From contig MCFH01000031.1 in the NCBI GenBank assembly GCA_002104945.1, positions 62,001-126,000 on the forward strand: 64,000 bases of DNA, written 5' to 3'. Positions 1 through 10,900 of this stretch are shown here, in pieces (within the stretch, counting starts at the first letter, position 1; the number at the start of each line of letters is the position of its first letter). A program made the position numbers and the translations under genes. The notes beneath the pieces are model-generated. The model saw nothing but the letters and a program-made list of their open reading frames with translations, did not search any database and was not told the DNA's origin. Origin of the DNA: Piromyces finnis (Eukaryota; Neocallimastigomycota; Neocallimastigomycetes; Neocallimastigales; Neocallimastigaceae).

Positions 1-471
1 ATTCTTTTAATAAATATATGAAAACCTTTTTATTTGCGTTTAATAATGACATAAACTTTTATTTTTAATACTTCTTTTATATTAATAAATTATTACCACT
101 AGTTTTAATATTTTAAATTATAAAATTTCACAATAACATTTATCTCTTTAATAATCAAAACATATTGACTTTTTTTTTTTCCTTTTGTAATATATTCCTC
201 TTAATAACTTACACCGCTATTAACTACTTTATCCAAATAATTTTATATTCATTTCCTGCTTTTTTGATTATTCAAACAAACTCCTAAATTTATAGTCATA
301 ACATTCATTCCTTCAACATGTTTTCCATTAATATTTTGTACCTTTAACAAAATGCTAATGTATATTTATTTTTTAACTCCTCAAATTGTATTAAAAAAAC
401 AATATATATTTTAAATTTTTTTATTTATTAGATGTTTATTCTCGTTGCATGAATATACAAGATTAATTAAT
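1..471. other. AT-rich flank downstream of eS7
   Basis: No coding region or RNA gene is visible. This is A/T-rich sequence with short T runs lying 3' of the minus-strand eS7 gene, so it should contain its 3' UTR and polyadenylation region. Confidence 0.5.
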
Positions 472-1221
472 TTATTCTTGACTGACTGGGAATTCGAAGT
501 TGACTTCCTTACCAGTTAATCTCTTGTAAACAGCAGAGAAAGTGTCAAGCTTGTATTCTAAGGAGGTGGAGTCCTTACGGTCAAGGAAGCTATTTTAATT
601 ATAAATTTATTTAATTAGATATCATTTTTATTCCATCTTCCATTTAAATATTATATATATTATTTAATAAAACACTTACACCTTGGTGACTCTGGAACCA
701 TCAACTCTGACCTTAGTTCTCTTACCAACGATTTCAGTTGGGAAAACGAGATCATCTAATAAAGATTCGTGAACAGCAGTAAGAGTTCTGGATCTTGGAC
801 GAGCTTGCTTAACACGACTGTTCTTGTGTGGCTTTTGCATGATTCTGCGTTGAGCGACAAGTAAGACATGACGGTCAGAGAACTTCTTTTCTAATTCACG
901 GACAATACGGGTTTGGACCTTGTGGAATTGCTTAAGAAGTGGGACTGGGACGAAGATAACAATAGCCTTCTTACCACGACCAACTTCAACCTTAATTTAT
1001 AGATTTAAATTATATTAATAATCTTCGCTATTTCTAATAATATTTTTATATTTAATACATACTTCCTTAGCGGCGGTGAATTGTAAACCTCTAAGATCAG
1101 CCTTTAATTCAGAGACATTCTTTTCCATGTCAGCGAGGTATTGAGCAATTTCGAGTTCAAGAGCTTCTGGTTCTTGACCAGCTGGTTTAATGATCTTGTT
1201 TCTGGCAGCCATGTTAGTCAT
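472..1221 (-). CDS. RPS7: 40S ribosomal protein eS7 (RPS7)
   Basis: Small-subunit ribosomal protein eS7. Three exons on the minus strand: 1063-1221, 680-990 and 472-589, joined by GT-AG introns (donors GTATGT and GTAAGT). They give 588 nt, 195 residues, the usual eS7 length. Family signatures are clear: [20 protein letters not shown] near the N-terminus, [20 protein letters not shown] opening exon 2, and a C-terminus [11 protein letters not shown]. The start at 1221 gives MTNMAARN; a second ATG three codons later (1212) is equally plausible. Codon use is much less A/T-biased than in neighbouring genes, as expected for a highly expressed gene. It is head-to-head with the DUSP12-like gene across about 810 bp that contain two CCAATCA elements. 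Confidence 0.96.
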
Positions 1222-1698
1222 CTAATATTTATTAGAATCTTTATATATAATTTAATATTTAGTAAATATCATTCATCATCATTCATTATAAGTATTATTT
1301 ATATCATTCTGCTATCATATTTGTTATTAATGTAATCTGAATATTTTAAATAAACATTTATATTTATTTCTTTCATAGTGTTTTAATTAATATAACTTAT
1401 TTATTGATGGATGGATCAATATTATTATAGTATAATATTCACATTATTTATTATTATATTCATTCATCAATTAACAATTAATTACTACACTTATATAAAT
1501 ATTAATAACAAATAAGGCAATAATTTTTTATAGCATATTATTATGGACACACAATAATATTAAAACATATAAAAATTCATCATAATAAAATTAATTCATA
1601 CCAAAAGGTTCAAAGGATGACGATAATTTTAAAAGAGGGATTCATATAAGGAACAGAAATCTTTGTTGGTTTTGTTATTTAGAATTATTTGCGTTTAA

Positions 1699-1705
1699 CC
1701 AATCA
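1699..1705 (+). promoter_or_regulatory. CCAAT box (CCAATCA)
   Basis: CCAATCA, preceded by TTAA, lies about 480 bp upstream of the eS7 start and 327 bp upstream of the DUSP12-like start. It matches the core bound by the NF-Y/HAP complex. The same heptamer recurs upstream of four other genes or gene pairs in the window. Confidence 0.4.
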
Positions 1706-1913
1706 ATTTCATTCATCCTTCATTTCTATTGTATGTAATTCATGTAGGACAAACGTATTTAAAATTCAATAAAATTTATTCTCAATACATTGATCTACAT
1801 TAATTGATACATTGTATCTTTTTGTAATTTTAAATACATACAATTTTAGTCTTTAAAATAATATTATTAAATAATTTAATAAGTAATAATAATAAATATA
1901 TTCAAAAATAAAT

Positions 1914-1920
1914 CCAATCA
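1914..1920 (+). promoter_or_regulatory. CCAAT box (CCAATCA), second copy
   Basis: Second CCAATCA in the same divergent promoter, 112 bp upstream of the DUSP12-like ATG. Confidence 0.35.
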
Positions 1921-2031
1921 TTTATTTTAATCAATTAAATTATATAAAAAAATATAAAAAATATAGAGATTGTTAATGATATTATTTAATAATAATAATA
2001 AATAATAATAAAAAATTATATCTTAAAAAAA

Positions 2032-3486
2032 ATGAGTAATGTAAAGTTTATGAGGCTATCTGAATGTTTTTTTATATCAAGGTTTTTAATAATTATTAAA
2101 AAATCATTATTATTTTTAACTATTTGTGTTTTATTTTATTATTTATTATATAATATTAAACTTTTTATTTCTTATTGTTATATATATTATATATACTATA
2201 ATACTTTATATATGTTTCTGTTGTCTGTTGTAAATAGTAAGCTCGGTGTAAATGAATTAAATAAATATAATATCAAAAAAATAATAAGTTTTGATAATAT
2301 ACCAGATAGTTTAACAGTACATAATTCTCAGATATTTATATAATGTTTTATGAAATTAAGTTTCAATTTAATTGTGGAATATTAATTAATAAAAATATAA
2401 AATGATATAAAAAATAATAAAGGATTTTGAACAAAAAAGATATCAAATAGGGGAGGAAGAAATAGTAAAATATTTTTTAGATTTTTTTGATGAAGTTGAA
2501 AATGCAAAAAAGTCAAAAGAAGGTTTAATTGTATATTTTACTGAAAGAACTAGTACTCAATGTTCAGCAGTAGTTATGTCATATTTTATGAAAAAAGCAA
2601 ATGCTAAATATGAATTAGTTTTAAGTAAACTTGGTAGAATTTGTCCATCAATAAAGTAAAATAAAATAATAATTTTTTCTCTTTAATAATATATATATAA
2701 TATCAATTTGTTAAAATTTTATATAATTGAAATGATAATTTTTAAGAGTTGAAAATGAAAATATAGTTCAACAATTAAATTCATTAGTTAAAAAGAAAAC
2801 TTCTATCAAGAATGAGGTTAAAGAAAATACTTCTAATAATAAAGCTGAATCAGAACAACAACAAAAAACCGATAATAATGGTAATATAAATACAATTTTA
2901 TTTAAATAATAGAATTTTAAAAGTATGTTGCAATATAATAATTGAAAATAAACTATAACCAAAAAATAAAAATATATGTATATATTTTATTAATGAATAC
3001 GAATAGAAAACGAAAAAAAATTACAATTATCTTGTCGTAAATGCCGTAAAGTTCTTGTTTCAGGAGATGATATTTTCATACATGAACCAGGAAGTGGTCA
3101 AGCATCATTTTCATGGAGAAAACGTGACCAAAACCTAAATAAAATTGGTAATATGAATGTATGTGGGGTATATTTTATTGAAAGACAAGACTGGATGGAA
3201 GGTTTAGAAGAAGAAAATATTGTTAGTGGTAAAATTAATTGTCCAAGTTGTAAATCAAAATTAGGTTCTTATAACTGGTCAGGTAATAAATCAAAAATAT
3301 CACATCTTTCAAATAAAAGAAGATATTTAATTTTTAATTAATTTTATTAGTAAATTTTTATAATAAATTTTAACAAATATTTTATTATCTGTTATTTATA
3401 TTAAAGGAATGCAATGTTCATGTGGAAAATGGTATTCACCCGCTTTCTCAATTCAAAAAAAATCCGTTGATGAAGCAAGAATATAA
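2032..3486 (+). CDS. DUSP12/Yvh1-like protein with degenerate phosphatase active site
   Basis: Homologue of dual-specificity phosphatase 12 (yeast Yvh1), a ribosome-assembly factor. Six exons: 2032-2081, 2238-2316 (end uncertain), 2423-2655, 2747-2880, 3007-3282 and 3407-3486. The C-terminal zinc-binding domain is well conserved: CRKCRKVL, FIHEPGSGQASFSW, YFIERQDWM, CPSCKSKLGSYNW and QCSCGKWYSPAF. The N-terminal fold is recognisable, but the expected HC-x5-R catalytic loop reads VYFTERTSTQ (about 2530-2559), so the nucleophilic Cys is Phe and the Arg is Thr; it should be a pseudophosphatase. The exon 2/3 junction is odd: the likely continuation of exon 2 hits TAA at 2341 before a good donor, so either the GTACAT donor at 2317 is used or a base is missing. 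Identity of the C-terminus is near certain; splice sites are less so. Confidence 0.85.
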
Positions 3487-4338
3487 ATTCACTTTTCTAT
3501 ATATTTGTATATATATAATTAATAGATTAATTTTATTTAATGAATATTTTATTATAATTTTAAATAAAAATAAAAATGTACTCTTTTCATCTTCAAAAAT
3601 ATGTATATTAAGAAGAATATCAATAACATCATAATTAAACAGCTTTTATTTAAAATATCGTTTTATTATTAATTGTTGTACAATAAAAATCTTTCTCAGC
3701 TTTGACATATTAAAAATATATAGTAAATTTAAAAACTTCAAAAAAAAAAAAAAAAAAAAAAAAAAATTCAAATGAATATAAATGTTTATTATATTTTACA
3801 TTTCTTTTCTTTTCTTTTATATATTATATAATTTTTAAAAAGGTTTTATTAACATTTAAATTACAATTTTGATATTATTATAAACTATGTTTCAATACTA
3901 TTTGTTCCTTTTTTCTTTTTTCTTTCTTTTATTATTTTTTTGGTTAATTATAATACTAGCTTTAAAATATATAAGGGAAAACTTAAATTAGATATATTTT
4001 AAAGTTTTAAAGTTTTTTGTTTTGTTTTTTTTTTTTTCTTTAATTCTGTTTTTTTACTTTTTGTAAAAGTTTTAATTATATGATATTATATATGATGTAA
4101 AATATTAATATTGGTTGTATTATTGTATACACGAATAAAAATATTTTTAAAGTCATATGTATATATAAATAACTATAATTTATTTAATATTTTATTATAT
4201 TTTCTTGTCTAAATAATGTTACTATTATAGCTTTATTTATATATAATGCTGACTATTTAATATGTATCATTTTATCATATAATTATTTAAATAAATTTAC
4301 CACAAAGATATATTTATTTATTATTTATTTATTTTCCT
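3487..4338. other. Intergenic region between convergent genes
   Basis: About 850 bp between the DUSP12-like gene and the repeat protein, which face each other. It contains a long A run near 3740-3766 and several T runs. No gene or RNA is visible; both 3' UTRs should lie here. Confidence 0.5.
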
Positions 4339-7300
4339 TTACTCTTCAGTTTTTACAACTTCGTTTTTAATAACTTTTTCAACAACCTTTTGTGGACTAC
4401 CGTCAGATGGAATAGTAACAATTTTTTCAGTAACAGTTTCAACAGTTTCACCATTGTCATTTGTTACAGTTTCAACAGTAGTAGTAGTAACAATAACTTC
4501 TTCAGTTGGAAGAGCTTCAACCTTTTCTGCAGCTGGTGCGGCTTCTTCTTCATTTTTTTCAACAACAGGTGCAGCTTCTTCTTCAACCTTTTCAACTACT
4601 TCAACAATTTCATTATCTTGTTCTTCTGGAATAGTTTCAACAGTTTCTACCTTCTTTTCATCCTTACTCTTGCTCTTGAATATATTCTTTAAACTGAATC
4701 TCTTTGTTTTCTTTTGGTTTTTTTCTAAAGCTTCTTTATCTGTAATATCATCAACATTCTTTTCTTCAGATTCAACAGGAGCAGCAACCTCTTCATCTTT
4801 TATAAGAGTTTCTTCAGTAGTGGTTTTTACTTCTTCAAGAGATGTTTCATTTTCAATTTTTGATTCAATGTTTTTGAATTCTTCTTTAACATCAAATAGT
4901 TTTTCCTTCTTTTCATCTTCAACTGAAACATCAACAATTGGTACATCTTCAACAGCATCTTTAGAAACTTCATCTTTTGGTTCGGCAACTTCTTGAATTG
5001 GAGCTTCAATTGGAACTTCTGAAGACTTCTTTTCATTCTTTAATAACTTACTGAAAAAGGAATGTCTCTTTTTCTTTTCAGCTACAGGTTTAACAGTTTC
5101 TTTAACTTCTTCAGTAATTTCTTCTCCTTTTTCAACTGCTGGTTCAACAGCTTCCTTAACTTCTTCAGTAATTTCTTCTACCTTTTCAGTTATTGGAGCA
5201 ACATTTTCGGTTTCTGTAGCATCAGCTTCCTTAACTTCTTCAGTAATTTCTTCTACCTTTTCAGCTACAATATTTTCGGTTTCTGGAACATCAACTTCCT
5301 TAACTTCTTCACTAGCTTCTTCGCTGACTGGTTTGTTTTTCTTTTCCTTCTTTTTGAAAATGTCAAAGATATTAAATTTCTTTTCCTTCTTTTGTTTTTT
5401 TTCTTCTTTTTCTTCTTCGTCAGAAGATGAAGAAGAAGATGATTCCTTAGCTTTTTCTTCCTCTTTATCAGTTTTTTCAGCAGCTTCCTTGGCTTTCTTT
5501 TCTTCTTTGGCCTTTTCATGTTCTTCTTTCTTTTTCTTCTTAAGAGCTTCACTAGTCTTATCGACAGCACCACCTACTGACTTCTTAACTTTACTGAAGA
5601 GAGTCTTGGACTTTGATGGTACTTCTTCGGTAACTTCTTCTTTAACACTTTCAACGTTTTCAACTACAGTATCCTTAGTTTCAATACTATCTTCCTTAGT
5701 ATCTTCAGTCTTTTCGACAATAGCTTCATCACTATTTTCATTTTTATTGGTTGCTTCTATTTTAGCTTTTTCTTGTTCTTCCTTAGCAGCTTTTTCAGCA
5801 GCTTCCTTGGCTTTCTTTTCTTCCTTAGCTCTTTCATGTTCTTCCTTCTTTTTCTTAAGAGCTTCACCAGTCTTATCGACAGCATTACCTACAGACTTCT
5901 TAACTTTACTTAAAATAGTTTTAGATTTAGATGGAACTTCTTCATTAACAGTTTCTTTTACTTCTTCTGTAATTTCTTTAGTTTCAGCTGATGGAACAAC
6001 AAGTTCAGCATTTTCAAATTCTTGAGCTGGAATGGCTTCATCTTTAATTTCAACTTTTTCTTCTTCTGATAAAACTTTATTTTCCTTTGATAATTCTTTT
6101 TCAAGCTTTGCCTTTTCATGTTCTTCTTTCTTCTTCTTGTAAGCCTTTTCAACCTTATCACCAGCCTTATTAAGAGCGACACCAGTCTTATCAACAGCAT
6201 CACCTACTGACTTTTTAACTTTACTGAAGAGAGTTTTAGTCTTAGATGGAACTTCATCTTTAACATCTTCAGACTTTTCAGTTATTTCTTCCTTTGTTTC
6301 AATTATAGTTTCCTTAATGTCATCAGCTTTTTCAACAGCAAGCTTATCAGTTTCAACAATATCTTTCTCAACTTTTTCAGCAGCTTCTTTAACCTTTTCT
6401 TGTTCTTCCTTAGCAGCTTTTTCAGCAGCTTCCTTGGCTTTCTTTTCTTCTTTGGCCTTTTCATGTTCTTCTTTCTTTTTCTTCTTAAGAGCTTCACTAG
6501 TCTTATCGACAGCACCACCTACTGACTTCTTAACTTTACTGAAGAGAGTCTTGGACTTTGATGGTACTTCTTCGGTAACTTCTTCTTTAACACTTTCAAC
6601 GTTTTCAACTACAGTATCCTTAGTTTCAATACTATCTTCCTTAGTATCTTCAGTCTTTTCGACAATAGCTTCATCACTATTTTCATTCTTATTGGTTGCT
6701 TCTATTTTAGCTTTTTCTTGTTCTTCCTTAGCAGCTTTTTCAGCAGCTTCCTTGGCTTTCTTTTCTTCCTTAGCTCTTTCATGTTCTTCCTTCTTTTTCT
6801 TAAGAGCTTCACCAGTCTTGTCAACAGCTTCGCCAACAGATTTCTTAACTTTCTTGAAGATAGACTTTGACTTAGATATACTTTCTTCAGCTATTTCATC
6901 ATCAGATGGTTTAGCTTCTTCCTTAATTTCACTAACAATATTTTCTACTGGACCAGCTTCAGTAACAACTTCTTGTTCATTTTCAACAACAGCTTCTTGT
7001 TCAATTTCCTTTATAGCTTCTTTAGTAGCTTCTTTAGCAGTATCCTTAACTGTTTTTTTTGCAGTTTCTTTAGCTTTCTTTTTATAGGCTTTTTCTACTT
7101 TATCACTAGCCTTTTCGAGAGCTTCACCAGTTTTTTCAACAGCTTCACCAACAGTTTTCTTAACCTTACTGAAAATAGATTTTTTTGGTTTAGCTGGAGT
7201 AGCTTCATCAACAACAACTTCTTCAGTTTTTTCAGTAACTATTTCATTACCTTCAACAACTTCAGTCTTTTCTACAACTGGTTCAGTCTTAACTTTAATT

Positions 7301-7914
7301 GTTTCAGCACCACCTTCAGTGACAATATCATCATAATAATCTCTTTCTGTTGGAAGACCATTATTCTCAACAGCAAGTTCAACAGCTGTTTCAGTAACAA
7401 CTGGTTCAATATCAACAGTTTCTAACTTTTCAACAACTGGTTCAGTAGCAACAGTTTCAACCTTTTCAACTGGACCAGCTTCAGTAACAACTTCAGTATC
7501 AACAGTTTCTACCTTTTCAACAACTGGTTCAGTAGCAACAGTTTCAACCTTTTCAACTGGACCAGCTTCAGTAACAACTTCAGTATCAACAGTTTCTATT
7601 TTTTCAACAACTGGTTCAGTAGCAACAGTTTCAACCTTTTCAACTGGGCCAGCTTCAGTAACAACTTCTGTAACAACAGTTTCTATTTTTTCAACAACTG
7701 GACTAGCTTCAGTAACAACTTCTGTAATTACATTGTCAACTTCGTTTGGAACTTCTTCATAAACCTCCTTAATAATAGTGGTTGTATTACCATCAACAAT
7801 AACTTTGGCACCATTTGCAATCTCTTCAGCAATTTTAGTTTCTTTTAAGTTATCATGAGTATCAACGCATTCGACGACTTCTTCAACAGTAACTTTTTCT
7901 TGTGGGTTAGACAT
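4339..7914 (-). CDS. Glu/Lys/Val-rich internally repeated protein, 1191 aa
   Basis: Single open frame from ATG at 7914 to TAA at 4339. Function not recognised. After an acidic leader come about four copies of a Val/Glu/Thr repeat built on EPVVEKVETV and EVVTEAGPVEK. Then six units follow with a period near 105 residues (315 nt), each opening with a basic amphipathic motif like LFSKVKKSVGGAVDKTSEAL and continuing into a charged KEEHEKAKEEKKAKEAAEK helix. The motif recurs near 5580, 5896, 6210, 6525, 6840 and 7156. A Ser7 tract and two shorter basic motifs (HSFFSKLLK, FSLKNIFKSK) follow. No signal peptide or membrane segment is seen. Composition and amphipathic repeats recall LEA-like or cytoskeleton/membrane-associated coiled-coil proteins, but this is composition only. 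Units 5474-5868 and 6419-6813 are almost identical in DNA. Codon use is GC-enriched against its surroundings, suggesting strong expression. Confidence 0.85.
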   Translation of the reverse strand: MSNPQEKVTVEEVVECVDTHDNLKETKIAEEIANGAKVIVDGNTTTIIKEVYEEVPNEVDNVITEVVTEASPVVEKIETVVTEVVTEAGPVEKVETVATEPVVEKIETVDTEVVTEAGPVEKVETVATEPVVEKVETVDTEVVTEAGPVEKVETVATEPVVEKLETVDIEPVVTETAVELAVENNGLPTERDYYDDIVTEGGAETIKVKTEPVVEKTEVVEGNEIVTEKTEEVVVDEATPAKPKKSIFSKVKKTVGEAVEKTGEALEKASDKVEKAYKKKAKETAKKTVKDTAKEATKEAIKEIEQEAVVENEQEVVTEAGPVENIVSEIKEEAKPSDDEIAEESISKSKSIFKKVKKSVGEAVDKTGEALKKKKEEHERAKEEKKAKEAAEKAAKEEQEKAKIEATNKNENSDEAIVEKTEDTKEDSIETKDTVVENVESVKEEVTEEVPSKSKTLFSKVKKSVGGAVDKTSEALKKKKKEEHEKAKEEKKAKEAAEKAAKEEQEKVKEAAEKVEKDIVETDKLAVEKADDIKETIIETKEEITEKSEDVKDEVPSKTKTLFSKVKKSVGDAVDKTGVALNKAGDKVEKAYKKKKEEHEKAKLEKELSKENKVLSEEEKVEIKDEAIPAQEFENAELVVPSAETKEITEEVKETVNEEVPSKSKTILSKVKKSVGNAVDKTGEALKKKKEEHERAKEEKKAKEAAEKAAKEEQEKAKIEATNKNENSDEAIVEKTEDTKEDSIETKDTVVENVESVKEEVTEEVPSKSKTLFSKVKKSVGGAVDKTSEALKKKKKEEHEKAKEEKKAKEAAEKTDKEEEKAKESSSSSSSDEEEKEEKKQKKEKKFNIFDIFKKKEKKNKPVSEEASEEVKEVDVPETENIVAEKVEEITEEVKEADATETENVAPITEKVEEITEEVKEAVEPAVEKGEEITEEVKETVKPVAEKKKRHSFFSKLLKNEKKSSEVPIEAPIQEVAEPKDEVSKDAVEDVPIVDVSVEDEKKEKLFDVKEEFKNIESKIENETSLEEVKTTTEETLIKDEEVAAPVESEEKNVDDITDKEALEKNQKKTKRFSLKNIFKSKSKDEKKVETVETIPEEQDNEIVEVVEKVEEEAAPVVEKNEEEAAPAAEKVEALPTEEVIVTTTTVETVTNDNGETVETVTEKIVTIPSDGSPQKVVEKVIKNEVVKTEE
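5474..5868 (-). repeat. In-frame duplicated segment, copy 1
   Basis: This about 395-bp block inside the repeat protein is nearly identical to 6419-6813 (offset 945 bp, three 315-bp units). By eye I see about one substitution in the core, T versus C in the tttttattgg / ttcttattgg stretch. It indicates a recent in-frame amplification or gene conversion. Confidence 0.8.
6419..6813 (-). repeat. In-frame duplicated segment, copy 2
   Basis: Partner of 5474-5868 at an offset of 945 bp. Homology fades after the DKTGEAL motif, where the DNA diverges (tcttgtcaacagcttcgcc against tcttatcgacagcattacc). Confidence 0.8.
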
Positions 7915-10900
7915 TTTAATATATGACTTAATTTAATAAAATAATATTGTAATTTATATAAATATAAAAGTTTTTTTTAAAATTAATTTTGATGTAATTA
8001 TTTCGTAATTGATAGTGATTCTTGTTTTTAGTAAAATATTGATAGTATTAAAAAAAATAATAGTATTATTTTTCTTGTTTATGTATATGTATATTTAGAT
8101 AACTCTAGATAATAATATAATATGTATATGTATAATTTTATATATTGATAAATAATATATTTATATTTTTTATATTACAAATAAAGGAATAATTTATTAT
8201 TATAATCTATTTAATTTATTCTATGTAACTTCCTTTATCTTATTATAAAGCTTTATTAAGCCTTTTTTATTTATATACTTGTAATAATTATGATTAAATA
8301 TGTTTAAAAAAAAAAAGTAAGAAGGAAAATATCTAATTTATATCCTTTTTTCGGTCAAATTAAAAAAAAAAAAAGAATAGAACAACAATATTTTTTTTTT
8401 AATATTATTAATTTATTTATTATAAGTTTATTATAATATTAGTTAATAAATATTTATTGTGTTATTTATTAATAATTAGAATTTATTAATAATTGACATT
8501 AAAAATTAAACTTTTTTCTTTTACATAGTAAATAAATGAAAACTTTTTAATTTCATACATATTAATTTATATTGCTATATCAATATTTATTAATTTCATA
8601 ATATAATATAATAAATTAAAATTGATTCAAAAAACAATATATCTTATAAAATGTTAATACACTTTTTTATATTAAGTGAAATTAAATTATATATAAACCA
8701 AAATTAATAATCTTATAGTAATATATAAAAAATAATGAAATATTAAATTGATTAACCATATATAATATAATTTATTTATTATAATTAATTTTATATATTA
8801 TTTCAATGTATTATTTTATATTGATTAATTATGATAAACTTTAATAATTATATAAATTGAAAAATGTAATATTGATGCCACAGAAAAATAAAATCAATTA
8901 TTCATATATATTTATATATTATATATTATAATTAATCCAAAAGAATTAATATATTATATAATTAATATATTAAATATAATAAAGAATAATATTATTAATA
9001 AATGACTTTACTATATTTATTATTCAAGTAATTAAAAAGTCAACCATATCACAAATATATCTATGTAATATATTTCATATTAAATATTAATTTATTATTT
9101 TATATTACTGTTTTGATTAAATGATATTAATTTTTACATAATGATTTATCCAATATTAAAATTTCATAAATTTGTATTAAATTAATAATAACTTATTGAA
9201 TAATATATCAATAAGTTGATTTAAAATATAGCATAATGATATATTCTAATATATATTTAATATTATATTAATTGTATAGCAATATATCTAAATAATAAAT
9301 TAAAAAAAAAAAAAAAGAATTAACATTTATAGAAATTTTTCAAATTAAAAAATAAAATAAATATCTTATATATTCACATTATAATGATAATATATGTAAA
9401 AATATCAAACTATCAAAGTATTAATATTTTCAAAAATTTTATCCTTATAATTTTATAGTTTATAGTTTTCGATGGAATAACATAGCCATCCATACCTATA
9501 ACTAAGAAATTAGATATTATACTTAAATATTCAGGTTGGTATCGTAAAAGTAATGTAAAATAATTTATTATAAAATTGTCTTAATACCATAGAACACTAC
9601 TTAATATAGAATTATTTTTTATTTATTAAATAATTATTAAATAACTACTAATTTATGGATTTATAAAATATTTTAGTACATTTTCTAGAAATAAAAAAGT
9701 AACAATTTCGTTATGGAACCCTATATCAATTATATATAAAATACTCAAGATTTTATATCTATTTTCAATATTCCGTAATAAATCATTGAAATCATTGATA
9801 CAATCTATATACATAATAGAGATTATCGATTTAGATTATGCAGAAATTTTATTTAAAATATCATTAAAAACAATAGTATTTTTATAGCTTTTTTTATCAT
9901 TATTACCTAATTAGTATTATACCATTTAATAATATAAAATATTTATATATTTTATTATATCATTATTAATATTAAAATGTTGCTTTTTAAATATCTTATC
10001 ATCAATAATATTTATACTATAATAATAATAAAAGGTATAAATTGTAGAGTGATTCCATAAAAAACCAAAAAATTTTTAACTTTAAAAAAATACAACTTTA
10101 AAAATCATCCACTAAAACGTCATAATTTTAATATTAAATGTATATTAAATTTAATTAAAAATTTAATTTAAAATAAACTTTATCCTTTTTTTTACTTTAA
10201 AAATATAAAATTAGTTTATATTTATTCAATATAAATAAATTAATGGCTTTTAAAAAACAAATAAAGGTTAAATATTATTACATTAGTTTTCTTGCAAGTT
10301 AAATTAATAATCAATAAAAATAATATGTAAATAATACCTATGTAAAAATATTTATTTTTAACATTTTTTTTCTAATTAAAATAATTATTATATTTTTTTT
10401 ATTTATTACTTGTGTATATCTGCTTTGCAACTTTTTTCTGTTACTAAAAAAAACTTACACGTGATATGAATTAAAGTTTTTAAAGTATTATGGTTTGTGT
10501 AATGAAAATAAATTAAAATTTAAGATAAATACTTTTATATTAATGTCGATAATTTATTAATAAATTATAAATCAGTATTATTTTTTTTTAAAATTATTAA
10601 TTGAAATTAATTTATATATAATATATTGTTGTATAATCTAATATTAAGAATATTTATATTGATTTTTTTAACATTTTAAAAAAAATATACTTTTGAAACA
10701 TTTTTAATTATTATTTGAAAAGTCATTGGTTGGCTAAGAGTGTTAATTGAAATTTAATACTCGATAAAAATAGTACAAAACTTTTTAATAAAAGAAAAAT
10801 ATACCAAGGTTTAAAATAAAAAATTATATTTATTGTATATTTCATAATTTAATTATAAATTAATAATAAAGTAATTGTTAAAAAAAAAATATTCATATAT

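Larger units (their letters stand above)
1222..2031. promoter_or_regulatory. Shared divergent promoter region of RPS7 and DUSP12-like gene
   Basis: This 810-bp non-coding interval separates two start codons pointing away from each other. It is A/T-rich and holds CCAATCA twice on the plus strand (1699-1705 and 1914-1920). No other coding or RNA feature is visible. Bidirectional control is inferred from geometry only. Confidence 0.5.

Noticed and set aside
9470-9600. 5S rRNA-like sequence (ACATAGCCATCCATACC followed by GGTTGGTATC)
   Set aside because: Only short matches in a few positions; no closing helix and too A/T-rich to fold as 5S rRNA.
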